Origin: Pratylenchus scribneri
Lineage: Eukaryota > Nematoda > Chromadorea > Rhabditida > Pratylenchidae
Direction of reading: 5' to 3'
Length of the DNA stretch: 64,000 bases
NCBI GenBank assembly: GCA_030063045.1
Contig: JAQSEB010000019.1
Coordinates: forward strand, 2,604,001 to 2,668,000
The translations under genes and the position numbers were made by a program. Below, one piece after another: positions 31,273 to 42,793 of this stretch (position 1 is the first letter of the stretch; every line of letters begins with the position of its first letter). The notes below the pieces were generated by a model that saw nothing but the letters and a program-made list of their open reading frames with translations, did no database searches and had not been told where the DNA came from.

Positions 31273-32132
31273 ATGGTTATTTCGGGCATTCAAATTGTCG
31301 GCATTTACCTTTTACTTATCGCATTTTTCTATGACAAAACTGGCGGCTTCAAGGACGAACCTGAACGATTGAAATACAGCATTCTGTGAGTTTAAAAATC
31401 AATATTTATTTATTTATAAATCATAAATCTTTTATTTTTCAGTAAAAGTTTCCCAGTCCTTTTCTTGGCAAATGCCATCCATTTTGGCTATGGGAATTTG
31501 AAAATTTGGAGCCGGCGTCTTCTCACTGCCGCATTGTTGGCCGGTGCATGTGGCGATTTTATTATTAGTGCATGCCGAAACATGGAATTGAGCTTTGCAT
31601 TGAGTGCCATCGTTTTTGGCATTGGGCACATTTTCTACATGGTAATCAATGTTTTGAATATATTTTAATTAAATTAATATTTTTAGGCCGGTTTTATCAC
31701 CCAATTGAAAAGGCTTTCCTCTCCGCTCGTTGCTCTAATCATATTCTATGCAATCATTATGAATTATCAATTCCTATGGCCAAATTTTGCGGACCATCCA
31801 ATCACCACCACAACATTAATTGCATATTCAATTGTTTTGTGCTTGGCCCTTGCCATTAGTGGATCATTGGTGTTCGAAGGAACTCGGATGCAATTACCAA
31901 AACAAAAGGTGGATTATTATATAAAAATGAATACGAAATATAATTAATAATTTAGAATAATGTGCTTCGATTCATCGGCTACATCCTCTTCTTCATTTCC
32001 GACTCACTTTTATTGTTGGAACATGCCGGAATGAATTTTGCTTGTTGCAAAGAAGAACTCATTCTCATCACCTATTTTACTGCCCAATATTCAATAATGA
32101 AGGGAGCAGTGGAAACGGAGGAATTAATTTGA
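31273..32132 (+). CDS. TMEM86/YhhN-family membrane protein (lysoplasmalogenase-like)
   Basis: Four exons (31273-31385, 31443-31641, 31687-31908, 31956-32132) give about 236 residues with seven or eight hydrophobic segments. Family signs are LLAGACGDFII (the conserved GD of the YhhN domain), FALSAIVFGIGHIFYM (the FxxGHxxY block), LVFEGTRM and a C-terminal GYILFFISDSLLLLEH followed by ITYFTAQYSIMKGA. TMEM86 proteins hydrolyse the vinyl-ether bond of lysoplasmalogens in the endoplasmic reticulum. Length is normal for the family. Confidence 0.87.
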
Positions 32133-32334
32133 ATGCAAAACATCAATCAATAATACTCATACAAAGCATTTATATATAACATCTTTTTGTGTAAATAAAT
32201 TACAATTAAATAATTGCATATTGTATCATTTTTTATCTCGCAATAAAATCTTAATTTTTGTGAATGAGACCTCAATCAATTTTCTAGGAAAATATGGATG
32301 GTAGTATTTTAATTTAAAAAAAAAATCATTGAAT

Positions 32335-32530
32335 ATGGCGAAAAGGTTATACCGGTTTAATAACCAATCGATAGATCTCATCAATACGCATGGTTTGATA
32401 CGAAATTAAGGGTATTACACCGTTTAAACCATAGTGGTTTTTGTTCAAATAACTTGTCTCGATCTCGACGAGATCTATCGATTCGGTATGGTTTATGCAT
32501 CTGGGTCAAACGAATGAAACGCTATAATCT
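32335..32530. repeat. Palindromic dispersed repeat
   Basis: The segment AATCGATAGATCTCATC near 32367 is mirrored by GACGAGATCTATCGATTC near 32470, with further pairing outside. The same AATCGATAGAT(C/A)TC(G/A)T core occurs in the large MOB1-intron palindrome, so they belong to one family. Confidence 0.5.
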
Positions 32531-32757
32531 ATTAAATACTTTTCTCGCCATTATAAATTTTCATTTCGATTTTTTTTAAATTTAAAGAAAACAATTTATC
32601 ATTTTAATTTTAATATTTTTTGGTCTGGAAAAAGGTTAAAAAAACACACAAAAAAAACAAATTGAACTGTTTATTAGCTGGGCTGGGTAAATTATTTCTC
32701 ATAAATCAAATTCGGATTTCCTTCTCAAATTCATTCCTTCCGTCTTTATTTGCAAAA

Positions 32758-35589
32758 TTAAAGGAAATAATCAGGTTGAGGCTTCTTTGCCGGTGCTCCT
32801 CGATTTTCCTGTCAAAATTAAATTAAAATTAGTAAAAATAATTAAATTTGAACTTGTGGGGCGGCCTCAAAAATTGTAAAATCTTTGCCCAATTGTTCGT
32901 CCAATTCCAAAATTGCAGCCACATTCCCACATCTGTAGCAATAATTTGGGGCAGACCAAACAGTTAAAACCTTGAAATTACAATTTAACAATTAATTTTA
33001 ATTTTTTAACCGTTTCATTGAAATGCCATTTATAACCTTCCATCACCAATTGATGGGCACGGGCGATCATTTCGATGCCATTTGTCTCACAAAAATTTTT
33101 GACCACATCCGTTCCAAACAAATAGCCAGCGCCGCGGGGACTGACTCCGAAGCCAACGGATTCCTAAAATAAATACAAAAATTGAATTTTGATTAAAATG
33201 GGTACACGTCCCAATTTGGCGACATTTATAACATTAAGGCTCTAACCAATTTTGATGATTTTGATATCTAGAGTATAATTTTGGCTATCCAATGAAAATA
33301 ATTTTAATTTAGATTGGTCCAGAATTGTTGGAGTTATGCCCAAAAAACCAATTTTAAATGACCTTTGCTGCGGATAAGAAAATTTTCAGCGATCTTTTGA
33401 GTATAATTCCATCAATTCTGAACCAATTTAAATAAAATTATTTTATTGGATAGCCAAAAGTTTGCTCTTTAATTGGGTACAAAAATCATCAAAATTGGTT
33501 CACCCTTTAATGAATTATTTCAAACGGAGTCAAATTGGGCTATTCCCTAGAAAAAATATGCGAAAGTAACCTCAGGATCGGACCAGAGTAAATCACACAT
33601 TGGACCTTAAGAGAAATATTATATATTATATTTAATATTGAAAATTATCCAACCATCATGGGGCACTTCCTGTTTTCGGTCGATTGTTCGAATTTGGTCA
33701 ATTGTCTGAATGCTGGGCGAAAGGCCACCATGGACGCAGAATATTCGACCATTGATTACGGCCGAGAGACTCAAGCAATCGAACACTTCGGTGCAACAAC
33801 GCCTTAATAATTATATTTTTAATATTTTAATTATATTTTTATTTAATTTGACACTATAAATGGCAAAAAGATTATAGCGATTCAACGGTTTAATGGTTTG
33901 TCCCAGGCTCACGAAACCCTATATCCAATCGATTAAACTTATCAAAGACGATTGAATTTTTGAATTGTATATATAATTTGTAACGGTTTAATCAAAGATA
34001 TAGAGTATTAAACCGTTTTAACCATCTTATGGTTTTTGGTTCAAAATTTATTTAAATATGGTTTTGAATGGTTTGAACCGATTTACGGGTTTTGATTTAG
34101 AACTAATTTAGTTAAGGGTTTTAAACCATTAAACCAGTCTATGCTTTTTAGTTCAAAACTACTTTTGGGTTTTAACCGTCTAATCCATCTTCTGTTTTTT
34201 GGTTTAAACCGCTTGAACCGTGTTAAAACTTTTTGCCAGCTAAGTTGATTTTTCTCCAAATTAAATAAATTAATAATTTATACCAAACAACAGCTGAACC
34301 ATATTTGCGAAAGCATTCATCGTAGAAGCCATAGACCTGGGTTATTTGACGAGATTCGTGGTTGCCTCGGATTAGCATCATTCTAAATGTTGGAATATTT
34401 GAAATTAAATTGACCAAAAATTAATTCAACCTGTCTGGATAACGAACTTTGAGTGCCAAAAGAAGCAAAAATGTCTCCACGGAATAAAATCCTCTGTCCA
34501 CAAAATCGCCGAGAAAAAGGCTTTAAATAGTTTTGTTAATTAATCAACAAATATTTTGTTAACTAATTTGTGTCGGGCACTTGACCACCAACTCGAAATA
34601 ATTCCATCAAATCGTGGAATTGGCCATGAACATCGCCGCAAATCTATTCAAAAAAACATTATTTTAGGGTAATAATGAAGAAATAAACCGTCACTGGTGC
34701 ATCTATCCGTTGCACATTTCCCTCTTGAAGAAGAATTTCACGGGCTTTTGCGCAGAGCACTTTGACTTCTTGTTCGGTTAGGCATTCACAACGCATTAGG
34801 GTTTCAATTTGTCTAATTTAAAATAAAAATTATTCATTATTTTCTAATATGATTTGAGGTTTTAGTTTTTGTGTCCTATAAACATTTACTTCTATGATCT
34901 ATGTACCCAATTAATAATTTGCATCTTACTATTAAGATTTATGAATCCAATAATCAAAAAATTTTTAATAAATGGTTAATCAGACGCAGACGGTCCCCTT
35001 TTTACATTATTAGGTCGAAAGTCGAATCAGTTCAAAGAAATGTTTTTTAGATTTTATATTTAAGCATTTTTACATATCTTATAGTGAAAATTTTTGATAA
35101 TCTCATTCCAAGGAATAAGTTTAACTTTTATAAACCGAATAGGTTTAACTTTTATAAACCCCAACCCTAGCTCTAATCCAAGCTTTATCTTAATCCCATA
35201 ACCCGTCTTGCAAAATCCAAACTATCAAAGAATTTAAAATCAATTATTCTCCAAATTCTATTATTAAATATTCAAAGTAACAAATTAATGAAGATATTTA
35301 ATGTTTGATCAATTAGAAAACATTGTAACCTGTCCAAATCGGCAATTCGCACTCCCGACTGAATTCCACTAATATTTATGCCCGAATCGCCGCTCCCCGT
35401 AATTGAGGATGATGAATTTGCAGCAGCCACTGTTGTCGACGCATTTTGCATTGGTTCATCCTCATCCGGGTCCGGGCCACCACCACCACTGCCATTGTTT
35501 GCCGTTGATGAAATTATTCGGGGAGGGGAGGCGGCCTCAACAGCAGTTTGGTCTTCCGAAGATGATGCTGGGCTAGTCGAATTGGTCAT
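32758..35589 (-). CDS. Serine/threonine protein phosphatase PP4 catalytic subunit
   Basis: Ten or so exons on the - strand. The metal-binding signatures are complete: [84 protein letters not shown] and [11 protein letters not shown] follow, and the last exon (32758-32808) supplies the conserved methylatable tail ending PDYFL. Residue choices (VRYPDRMMLIRG and the DYFL tail with RCGN) point to PP4 rather than PP2A or PP6. PP4 acts in centrosome maturation, meiosis and DNA repair. An unusual Ser/Ala/Gly-rich N-terminal extension of about 80 residues precedes the catalytic domain, starting at ATG 35589. U2AF35 lies 242 bp upstream on the same strand. Introns hold two repeat elements. Confidence 0.93.
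33225..33515. mobile_element. Palindromic MITE-like element in a PP4 intron
   Basis: Left arm (ACCAATTTTGATGATTTT, TTTTGGCTATCCAAT...) and right arm are reverse complements at roughly 80 percent, meeting near 33365. No coding capacity. Confidence 0.65.
33850..34220. repeat. Degenerate repeat rich in TTTAAACCG/GGTTTAA in a PP4 intron
   Basis: Short motifs such as GTTTTAAACCATTAAACC and TTTTAACCG recur many times in both orientations, with one AATCGATTAAACTTATC that recalls the 32335-32530 repeat. It looks like a decayed palindromic repeat. Confidence 0.4.
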
Positions 35590-35831
35590 TTTTGGCTATT
35601 TATTTTCTAATTTTAAATAATTTAAACATTAAAAAAACAAAAAATTTATTATAAAAATAAATGACAAAATGATACAATTTAATTAATTAAATGTTTTCTT
35701 TAAAGTCGGAAGATTTTATTCAGCGAATTTTATTTGGATGAATTTTAAAAAAATGAAAAATAAATGAAAATGATAACTTTGAAAATATTTCATCCCATCC
35801 ATTTTCGCTCATCTTCTTCTTAATTCAATAA

Positions 35832-36884
35832 TTAGCGACGATCATGGTAATAATGTTCATCGTCTCGGCGTCGTCGATCGCCACGGTCCCGATCTCGTCC
35901 TCCGCCTCCCCGGTCGCGATCTCTCCCGCCTCCTCCTCGGCTTCCACTGCCACGATCGTCCCATCCATCGTCCGCATAAAATCGGTCATGGCGACGGTTG
36001 CTTCGGAAACGACCACCGCGGCCGCCGTAGCAGCGTTCATAGCTGATTTTGGGAATAATTTTGGTTTATTTTTTGAATTTTTGAAACTCACATGTCATCC
36101 GAAACATTCTTCAAATGCATAAAATTGCAAAAACCGCCCTTTGAACATGTACTGATTTCGTGTTGTCGGCAGCGGGCCTCGCGAAAGTCCGAAACCGGTG
36201 ACAATTCCGCATAAATTGGATTCCCGTTGAACCTTAATATTAAAAGTTAGAATGCAATTTACGAAAATTTATAAACCATCGATTCTCCAAATCGTTCACA
36301 GCCTTTTCGGCATCTTCTTCATTCACAAATTTCACGTACAAATTTCCGACCTAAAATTAAATCTATTAAATAATATTTTAATTTTATAATTAACCATGTG
36401 TTCGCCAATATTTTCACAGACCTAAAATATTAATTTTGTTATTTAAATATTTGGAATTTTTTTACGTTCAATTCTTCAACTGGTCCATATTTCTTTTCCA
36501 ATTCAGTGAACACTTCCTCATAAAAGTCGTCAAAATGTCTTTGTTCCATATCATTGTCGCGTCCCACTTCTTTAACAAATATTTTAATAAAATTAACCAA
36601 AAACAAACTATCATAAGCATCCGCTTGACGAACATCAACCACCGGACTTTGATAGAAATTCTTCAGTAAAACGGTGTTGGAAAATGTTGGTTTATGATGG
36701 GCTCGATAGCATTTGTCACCGTGGCGGCATGCACCGATCTATTAAAAATAGGAAATATTTTTGATATCAATATAATGAAAACCTTGAAGAAAAATGAACA
36801 ATTGACTTTGTCCTTTTCAGTCCCATAAATGCTGGCCAAATATTCAGCCCCAGATAATTCATCAGTTGCATCGTAGCGTGGCAT
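35832..36884 (-). CDS. uaf-2: U2AF small subunit (U2AF35, UAF-2 type)
   Basis: Seven or eight exons from ATG 36884 to TAA 35832. The protein is the 3' splice-site AG reader of the spliceosome. Two CCCH zinc fingers flank a UHM-type RRM: finger 1 [20 protein letters not shown] with AHHKPTFS, the RRM with FYEEVFTELEKKYGPVEEL, CENIGEHMVGNLYVKF and NRWFNGNPIYAELSPV, and finger 2 CRQHEISTCSKGGFCNFMH. The tail is Arg/Gly/Asp-rich (repeats of GGGGRDRDRG) with few RS dipeptides. N-terminus (EYLASIYGTEKDKVNC) is the family's usual one. A 43-nt intron at about 36568-36610 happens to be open in frame, so a retained form would add about 14 residues. PP4 follows 242 bp downstream. Confidence 0.93.
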
Positions 36885-37144
36885 TTTTAATTTCGTTTTT
36901 CAACAATTAAATCTGATAATGATAAATTAGCATGTGAGTCCAAATAGGAAATTTTGTAAAATTTTAAAAAATTGGTTAATTTATTTTTAATTGCCTGATA
37001 AATTGTAGAACGAAAATTAAGCAAGTTAGTTAAGCTCTAACGGGGCCCGGTCCGGGGTGCTGGCGGCGTTTAACGAAAATGCCTAAAAGTCCCCTCCCTC
37101 CCCCGCCCCCCGAGGCGATGACGATTAAGACATTTAATCCAAAC

Positions 37145-37572
37145 CACTTTTTTTAAGCGTGTTTCACTGAAAAGGTCGGAAATGCGCGTTTCATCGAAAA
37201 AGGTCGGATATGTTTATATTTCAATTTATAGAGGGGTTAAACCAAAAAACCAATGATGTTTTCGAATTCAGCATGTTGGAAAACCCATAAAACCAATTTA
37301 AAAACATACATTTTTTGCGCAAAAACTTTTAAAACAACAATGTTTTTGATATTTTACATGTTTTCAAATAAACAATGTTTTTGCTAGTTTATCATCCATA
37401 AAAATATGTTTTTAAACTAATTTTAGGGGTTTTCAAACATGCTGAATCCGAAAACATCATTGGTTTTTTAGTTTAATCCCTCTAAATTGAAATATGAACA
37501 TTTCCGACCTTTTTCGGTGAAACGCACATTTCCGACCTTTTCAGTGAAACGCGCAAACACGCCTTTTTTAGC
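37145..37572. mobile_element. Large palindromic MITE-like element
   Basis: Arms of about 210 bp are roughly 90 percent reverse-complementary and meet near 37357. Outer ends contain GTTTCACTGAAAAGGTCGG (left) and CCGACCTTTTCAGTGAAAC (right); inner parts include CAATGATGTTTTCG and its mirror. No reading frame. It lies in the spacer between U2AF35 and the kinase gene (36885-38010), which has no gene; a GC-rich stretch at 37040-37120 precedes it. Confidence 0.85.
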
Positions 37573-38010
37573 TACTTAAAGGGGTTGGTTGGTTAAACCT
37601 TAAACCGGAAAACCAAGTGTTTGGGATTCTACATTTAAAACCCTTAAAATAAAACCCGTTTCAAAACATCATTTAGAATGTTAGATTAACAAAAACCTGG
37701 TTCGATTGAAATGTTTTAATAGCTTTCTCTGAACTAAACATCTACGCAATTTAATTTACAAATTATGAGGAGGTTCAATCATTTCAAACCAATCGATTTT
37801 ATAGAAAAAAAATGATTTTGATAATAATAAAATGAAACATCAATTGCTTAAACCGTCACAGCATTTGCAGCTCGATGGATCGACAATTTTGGCGAATAAA
37901 ACTGAACAAATGCCTCAACAATATCAAATGGTTAAAACTTTAAATTTTTTAATTAAATTACTAATATCAAATCATTAAAGAATGGCAAATCAAAATCGAA
38001 TTCGGCGTCG

Positions 38011-41000
38011 ATGAATGAGAATAACAAGACAGCGATGAAGATGAAGCAACCATTCGGCAAAAAACACAGCGGTTTATGGGCCAAAAATGGGAATTATGTG
38101 GAAATCGAAGAGAAGCCAGAACCGACTCCAAATAGATTTGAATTATTTGGACTGAGACCAATAAAAAGGCAAATTCCTCCGCCTTCAAAGCCAAAGCAAA
38201 ATCAAAAGGTAAAAATAGGACTCAAAAAATGGAGTTAATCAATGAGCAATGACCATGAGCTAATCCAATTACAAATTTTTAAGAATAAACACCAATTTAT
38301 TTTTGAAATATTTTTCAGTTAATGGCCACAAAGTCGATTGGAGAAGCGACACTCAAAAGGAATTGGACAGATAACATTTTGGCAGGGCGAAGATGGTCAA
38401 TGAAAAACCCGCTTGATCATTTGTTGGTGAGCATCATTTTGATTTTGGAAGATTAAAAATAAGTCGTCAAAACATGTGATGAATGAGAGGGTGGAATATT
38501 TAAATATAAAAAACATAAGAAAAGGGCAAGAGGGGTATAGGCTAGGGTAGTTTCCCAATCGTCGTCGATAATCTGAGAGAGAAAAGGGCGGAGAAAAACG
38601 CATGTTCCATTCATTTATTTTTATTACCTGTTACTTCTCGCTTATAAGTTATAAGAGAAAACAAAACCAATCCAACATCCTTTATTTCACTTCTTCTATT
38701 TCAAAACATTTTTAATAAATGGAGATGGGTGGGGACACAAAAAAGGTCATCCATCATTTTTGTTGGTGATGAATAACAATGCCAACTCACAGCTAGTAGG
38801 TAATAGTTGAGAGTACAGCGATGACACACCCCTCCTGCTGCTGTTCCCAGAAAATAGGGGAAGGTGAAATATTCGATTAATTCATTCAAAAAGGAAATAA
38901 AAACATAACCAAATCAAATTGAAAACATTTTCCTGCCTTGTCCATTTTGACAAAAACAAATAAATTTCCCAATCATTTTCAGAAAGAACAACAAAAACAG
39001 CAGAATAAGAAGACATCGACAAAAATGGTAAAACCAAAACCGAATAAAAAAGAAAACGTACCGATGGAGGAAAAGCAACAAAATGAAGAAAATTCTGGAG
39101 AATTGACCAACAAGGTAGAAGAAGGAATAATTGAGAAGGGCCAATCGGTTGAACCAATTATTAAGAAGAAGCGAGGAAGACCACCAAAAGAAATTGCCAA
39201 TTCCAAAAAGAAGAAGGTGAAAGAAACCAAGCAGAAAAAAAGAGGAAGAAAGCCGAAAAATACGGGAATGTTGAACAAGGAAGATGGAATAATTGAGAAA
39301 GCCCAACCGGCTGAACCAATTATTAAGAAGCGAGGAAGACCGAAAGGAAAACGAAATAATTGGTATTGGGAACCGGTGACAGAAGAAGAAGAAGAATCAG
39401 AACCAGTGGTCAAAAAGACAAGGACGCGAGGGGCAAAGAAGAATGAAGAAAAATTGGTGGAGGAAAAATTGGTTGAGGTCGAACAACAATTGGAAGCAAA
39501 TCAACAACAAATTGAACAGCAGGTTTATTCATTTTTTGATATAAATTCAAAATTAGATGAACTGGAATTGGCTAGATCCTAGGCAAGGCTAGTCGATTTT
39601 GGATTGGAATTGGAAATCTCTGATTCTACGAACCTAAAGATTTAAATAGACTCATTCGACTTAGCTTAGTCGATTTACTCTATGAAATTTCAGTTTCAAA
39701 ACCGGTATTAAGGCTTAAGCAAAAGTTAATTAACCAAAATCGGGTTGGAATGGAAATTTCATAGACCAAATCGACAATGCCGAGTCGAATAAGAGCCCAT
39801 TTTTGAATCTTTATATTGCCAAGAGCAAGAAGCAAGAACCCGAGATTTCTAGAATTGGCTGAAGTCTAGGATAGGCGCCGATATTTTTAAAATTGGCTAG
39901 CCTAACAAATTCCTTTTCTCTATAAAATATAAAAACCTTTAAATTATATAAATTTAAGTAAAATATCCTATCCTATTAATATTCATTTTCATTCAGGAAG
40001 AAGAAGAGATCATTGAAGATTTGCCGACAATCGTGGTTTCTGGTCATCCATCTTCTCCACCAACACCGCCACAATCGCCAACATCATCTTCAATTTCAAC
40101 CCCAAATTCCGCCACAACAACAAATCCAAATGAATTTTCTCCAGAATTGGCAAAAGTACTTGAATTTAAACAGCGTCTATTGAAAGTTGATGATAGGGGA
40201 TATTTGAAATGTCCGAATAATTCTCTCATAAATAAAAGATGTAAATTTGTTGATCATTTTTCAGTAAAAATTATTAAATCAATTTTAGTTGATGTTGAAA
40301 CGCGACTTGGCGACGGCGAATTCTCTAATGTTTATTTGGTCCGGGATTGGCAAGACAACGGCAAAAAGGCAATTAAAATAATTCGAAACACTCCGGAATA
40401 TATGGCAGCGGCGGAAGAGGAAATTGAAATGCTGAATTATTTGGACGAGATTGACCCAGAGAAGAAAGAACAATTGGTCATTAGAAAATTGGAAACATTC
40501 CGCGTTGAGCAATTTGGCCATGTATGTTTTCAAATTAATGTGAAAATTATTTTTATTAAAATTTTATTATGATTTTTTATATTTAATAAATTAAATAAAA
40601 TAAAATTCAACTTTTAATAAATAATAAATTCCAATATTTTTTCAGCATTGCATCCTTTTTCCAATGTACGGCAAAGATGTTAACACGTTTATGGTTTGTT
40701 TTTTTTTCATTATTCCAATAATAATTTCCATTTTCCATCAAATATAGAAGGCCAATAAATATCATCCATTTCCGCTGGAACAAATTCGCTACATGACATA
40801 TCAGGTATAATTTTTTTAGTTAAAAAATAATTTTGAGCAATTTTTAGTTAATTCATGCCACCAATTTCCTTCACAAACACCATGTGATCCACACCGATCT
40901 GAAGCCGGAAAATATTTTGTTCGTCCGTGACAAATTCGTCACTAAAACGGCAAAAAAGATCAAAATTCTTCAGGTAAATATATTTTTTAATTAAATTAAT

Positions 41001-42181
41001 AAAAATTAAATATTTAAAAGGATTAGAGTTTAGGCCATTTTTATGAAAAACACAACTCCAATTGAGCCAAAATTTATTCTTTTTAGTCTACTGTTGACAA
41101 TTGAGTAATTGAGGAACCCTTTTGTATAGCAAGGCTAGCTTTATGGCTGACTATGGTTTCGGACTTAATATGTTCCGGTACTTATGATTTTGGTTCCCTT
41201 TTTGTATAAACCGGGGAACTGGTTGGTCCCTCCCTTCGCCCTTCTAAATACCGACCAAATAAGTTCCCTTTATAAATCCAATTTTTTGAAGGATGCAACA
41301 ATTCGTTTATGTGATATTGGAAATGCGGTGTTTGTTGCTCAACCCCAAAAGGACAAATGCGTTTCCACCAGCCATTATCGTGCTCCCGAAGCCATTCTTG
41401 GTAAATTAATTTAGAATAATTTTAAATAAATTGTCCCCAATTTTTGCAGAAATCGGTTTTGACCATTCCTGCGATGTTTGGTCATTGGGTTGCATCATTT
41501 TTGAACTTTATGCCGGCCATTTTCTCATCCCAAAAGTTAGCGATTTAACACACCTACAAATGCTGGAGCGAATTTTGGGCACCACAAATACAATTCCAAA
41601 GTGGATGCGAGAAGAAACAAAAAAGTAAAATTAGCAAAAATTCAAATTGAATTTTATTTTCAGACCCAATTTATTTGATAATCAATTAAATTTGCTCAAA
41701 CTCAAACAGCCACAGGAAGAAAGGGACAGTGGCTGTAAAATTGAAGACGCAAAACCATTAAAGGTTATTTTGAACATAAATAAAAATTAAAATAATTAAA
41801 ATTAAATTTTTAGTCGTACATTTATGCCGGACACGAAGATGACTCGGACCATAAGGCCTTGTTTGATTTGATTGCCCAAATGTGAGCAAAAAATAAATTT
41901 AATTCAAATAAAAATAATCATTAAGGCTCATCCACGATCCAAAAATGCGAGTAAAATTGGCTACTGCCCAAAACCATGAATTCTTCAAGTCACTTGAACC
42001 GGCGCTGAGGGCAAAAGTAGACAGAGGAGGATGGGATGAGGACAAAAAGCAGCCGCAAAATCAGCGCAACAAAATTTACCCGTCGAAAGTCAAACAAAAT
42101 GGCCAACAACAAAGTGGGATTATTGCCGAGAATTTTGATGCTGATGGGAATAGAGGAGGAGCTGGGCCAAGCCATAAATAA
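38011..42181 (+). CDS. CLK/LAMMER-type protein kinase with AT-hook N-terminus
   Basis: Twelve exons: 38011-38208, 38320-38426, 38983-39522, 39997-40521, 40646-40693, 40749-40804, 40848-40973, 41292-41400, 41450-41624, 41664-41763, 41814-41881, 41926-42181. The N-terminal about 280 residues are Lys/Glu-rich with three AT-hook cores ([29 protein letters not shown]), then a Ser/Thr/Pro stretch. The kinase domain has a Gly loop [31 protein letters not shown] (HTD instead of HRD is typical of CLK), YRAPEAIL and [12 protein letters not shown]. The LAMMER signature EHLAMMERILG is here [11 protein letters not shown], and DFG is DIG. CLK kinases phosphorylate SR splicing factors. All exon joins keep frame, but the link between AT-hook exons and kinase needs transcript proof. 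Confidence 0.85.
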
Positions 42182-42793
42182 AATGAATTTTTCGGATGAT
42201 TTCAAATATTTTTATTTTTGATTTTTATTTAAGTCCCAACAATATGATTCCATACCAGCCTTTTTATTCTTGTCTTCTCTCCGTATTTGCCTTATTATTT
42301 CCCGATCTCGCCTCCATTGCCTTATATTATTTTTGCAGAAATGAATGATTTATATTTTAATAATTTGGTTATTTTGCCATCTTTTTCATCATTTAAACAA
42401 TTGTTTATTTAAATGAGACCACAATATTCGCATATTTTTTATTTCTTGCCGAATAAATAAAATCTCAATTTTATTTTATATTATTAAATGTTTAAAAACA
42501 ATTTATATTTAAATCAAGTTCAAACGCCGTTGAGCGGTGACCACGTACTAAAATACAATCAAAAATGTTACCACCCGATTTGGGCTAAACGCTAAATCAA
42601 TTATAATATCCCCATCCGCACCCCGAGAGTGATCAAGACATTTTTCTCAAACCAGTTTCGGTCAATATTTTATTTAGTTAAACTAAAAATCGATGAATTT
42701 TCTCGAATTTTAAAACCTTTAAATCCAATCTCAAAACATCATTACATTACAGCGAGAGGAGCATAATCAAAACTACTAAATTAATTTTAAAAG
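42182..42793. other. Intergenic; no gene seen
   Basis: 3' flank of the kinase gene and 5' flank of MOB1. A less AT-rich segment near 42520-42680 shares words with 37040-37150 (for example a CACCCCGAGAGTGATCAAGAC-like string against CCGAGGCGATGACGATTAAG), possibly a diverged repeat. Confidence 0.45.

Noticed and set aside
35844..36122. Ser/Ala-rich + strand frame
   Set aside because: Antisense to the Gly/Arg-rich tail of U2AF35.
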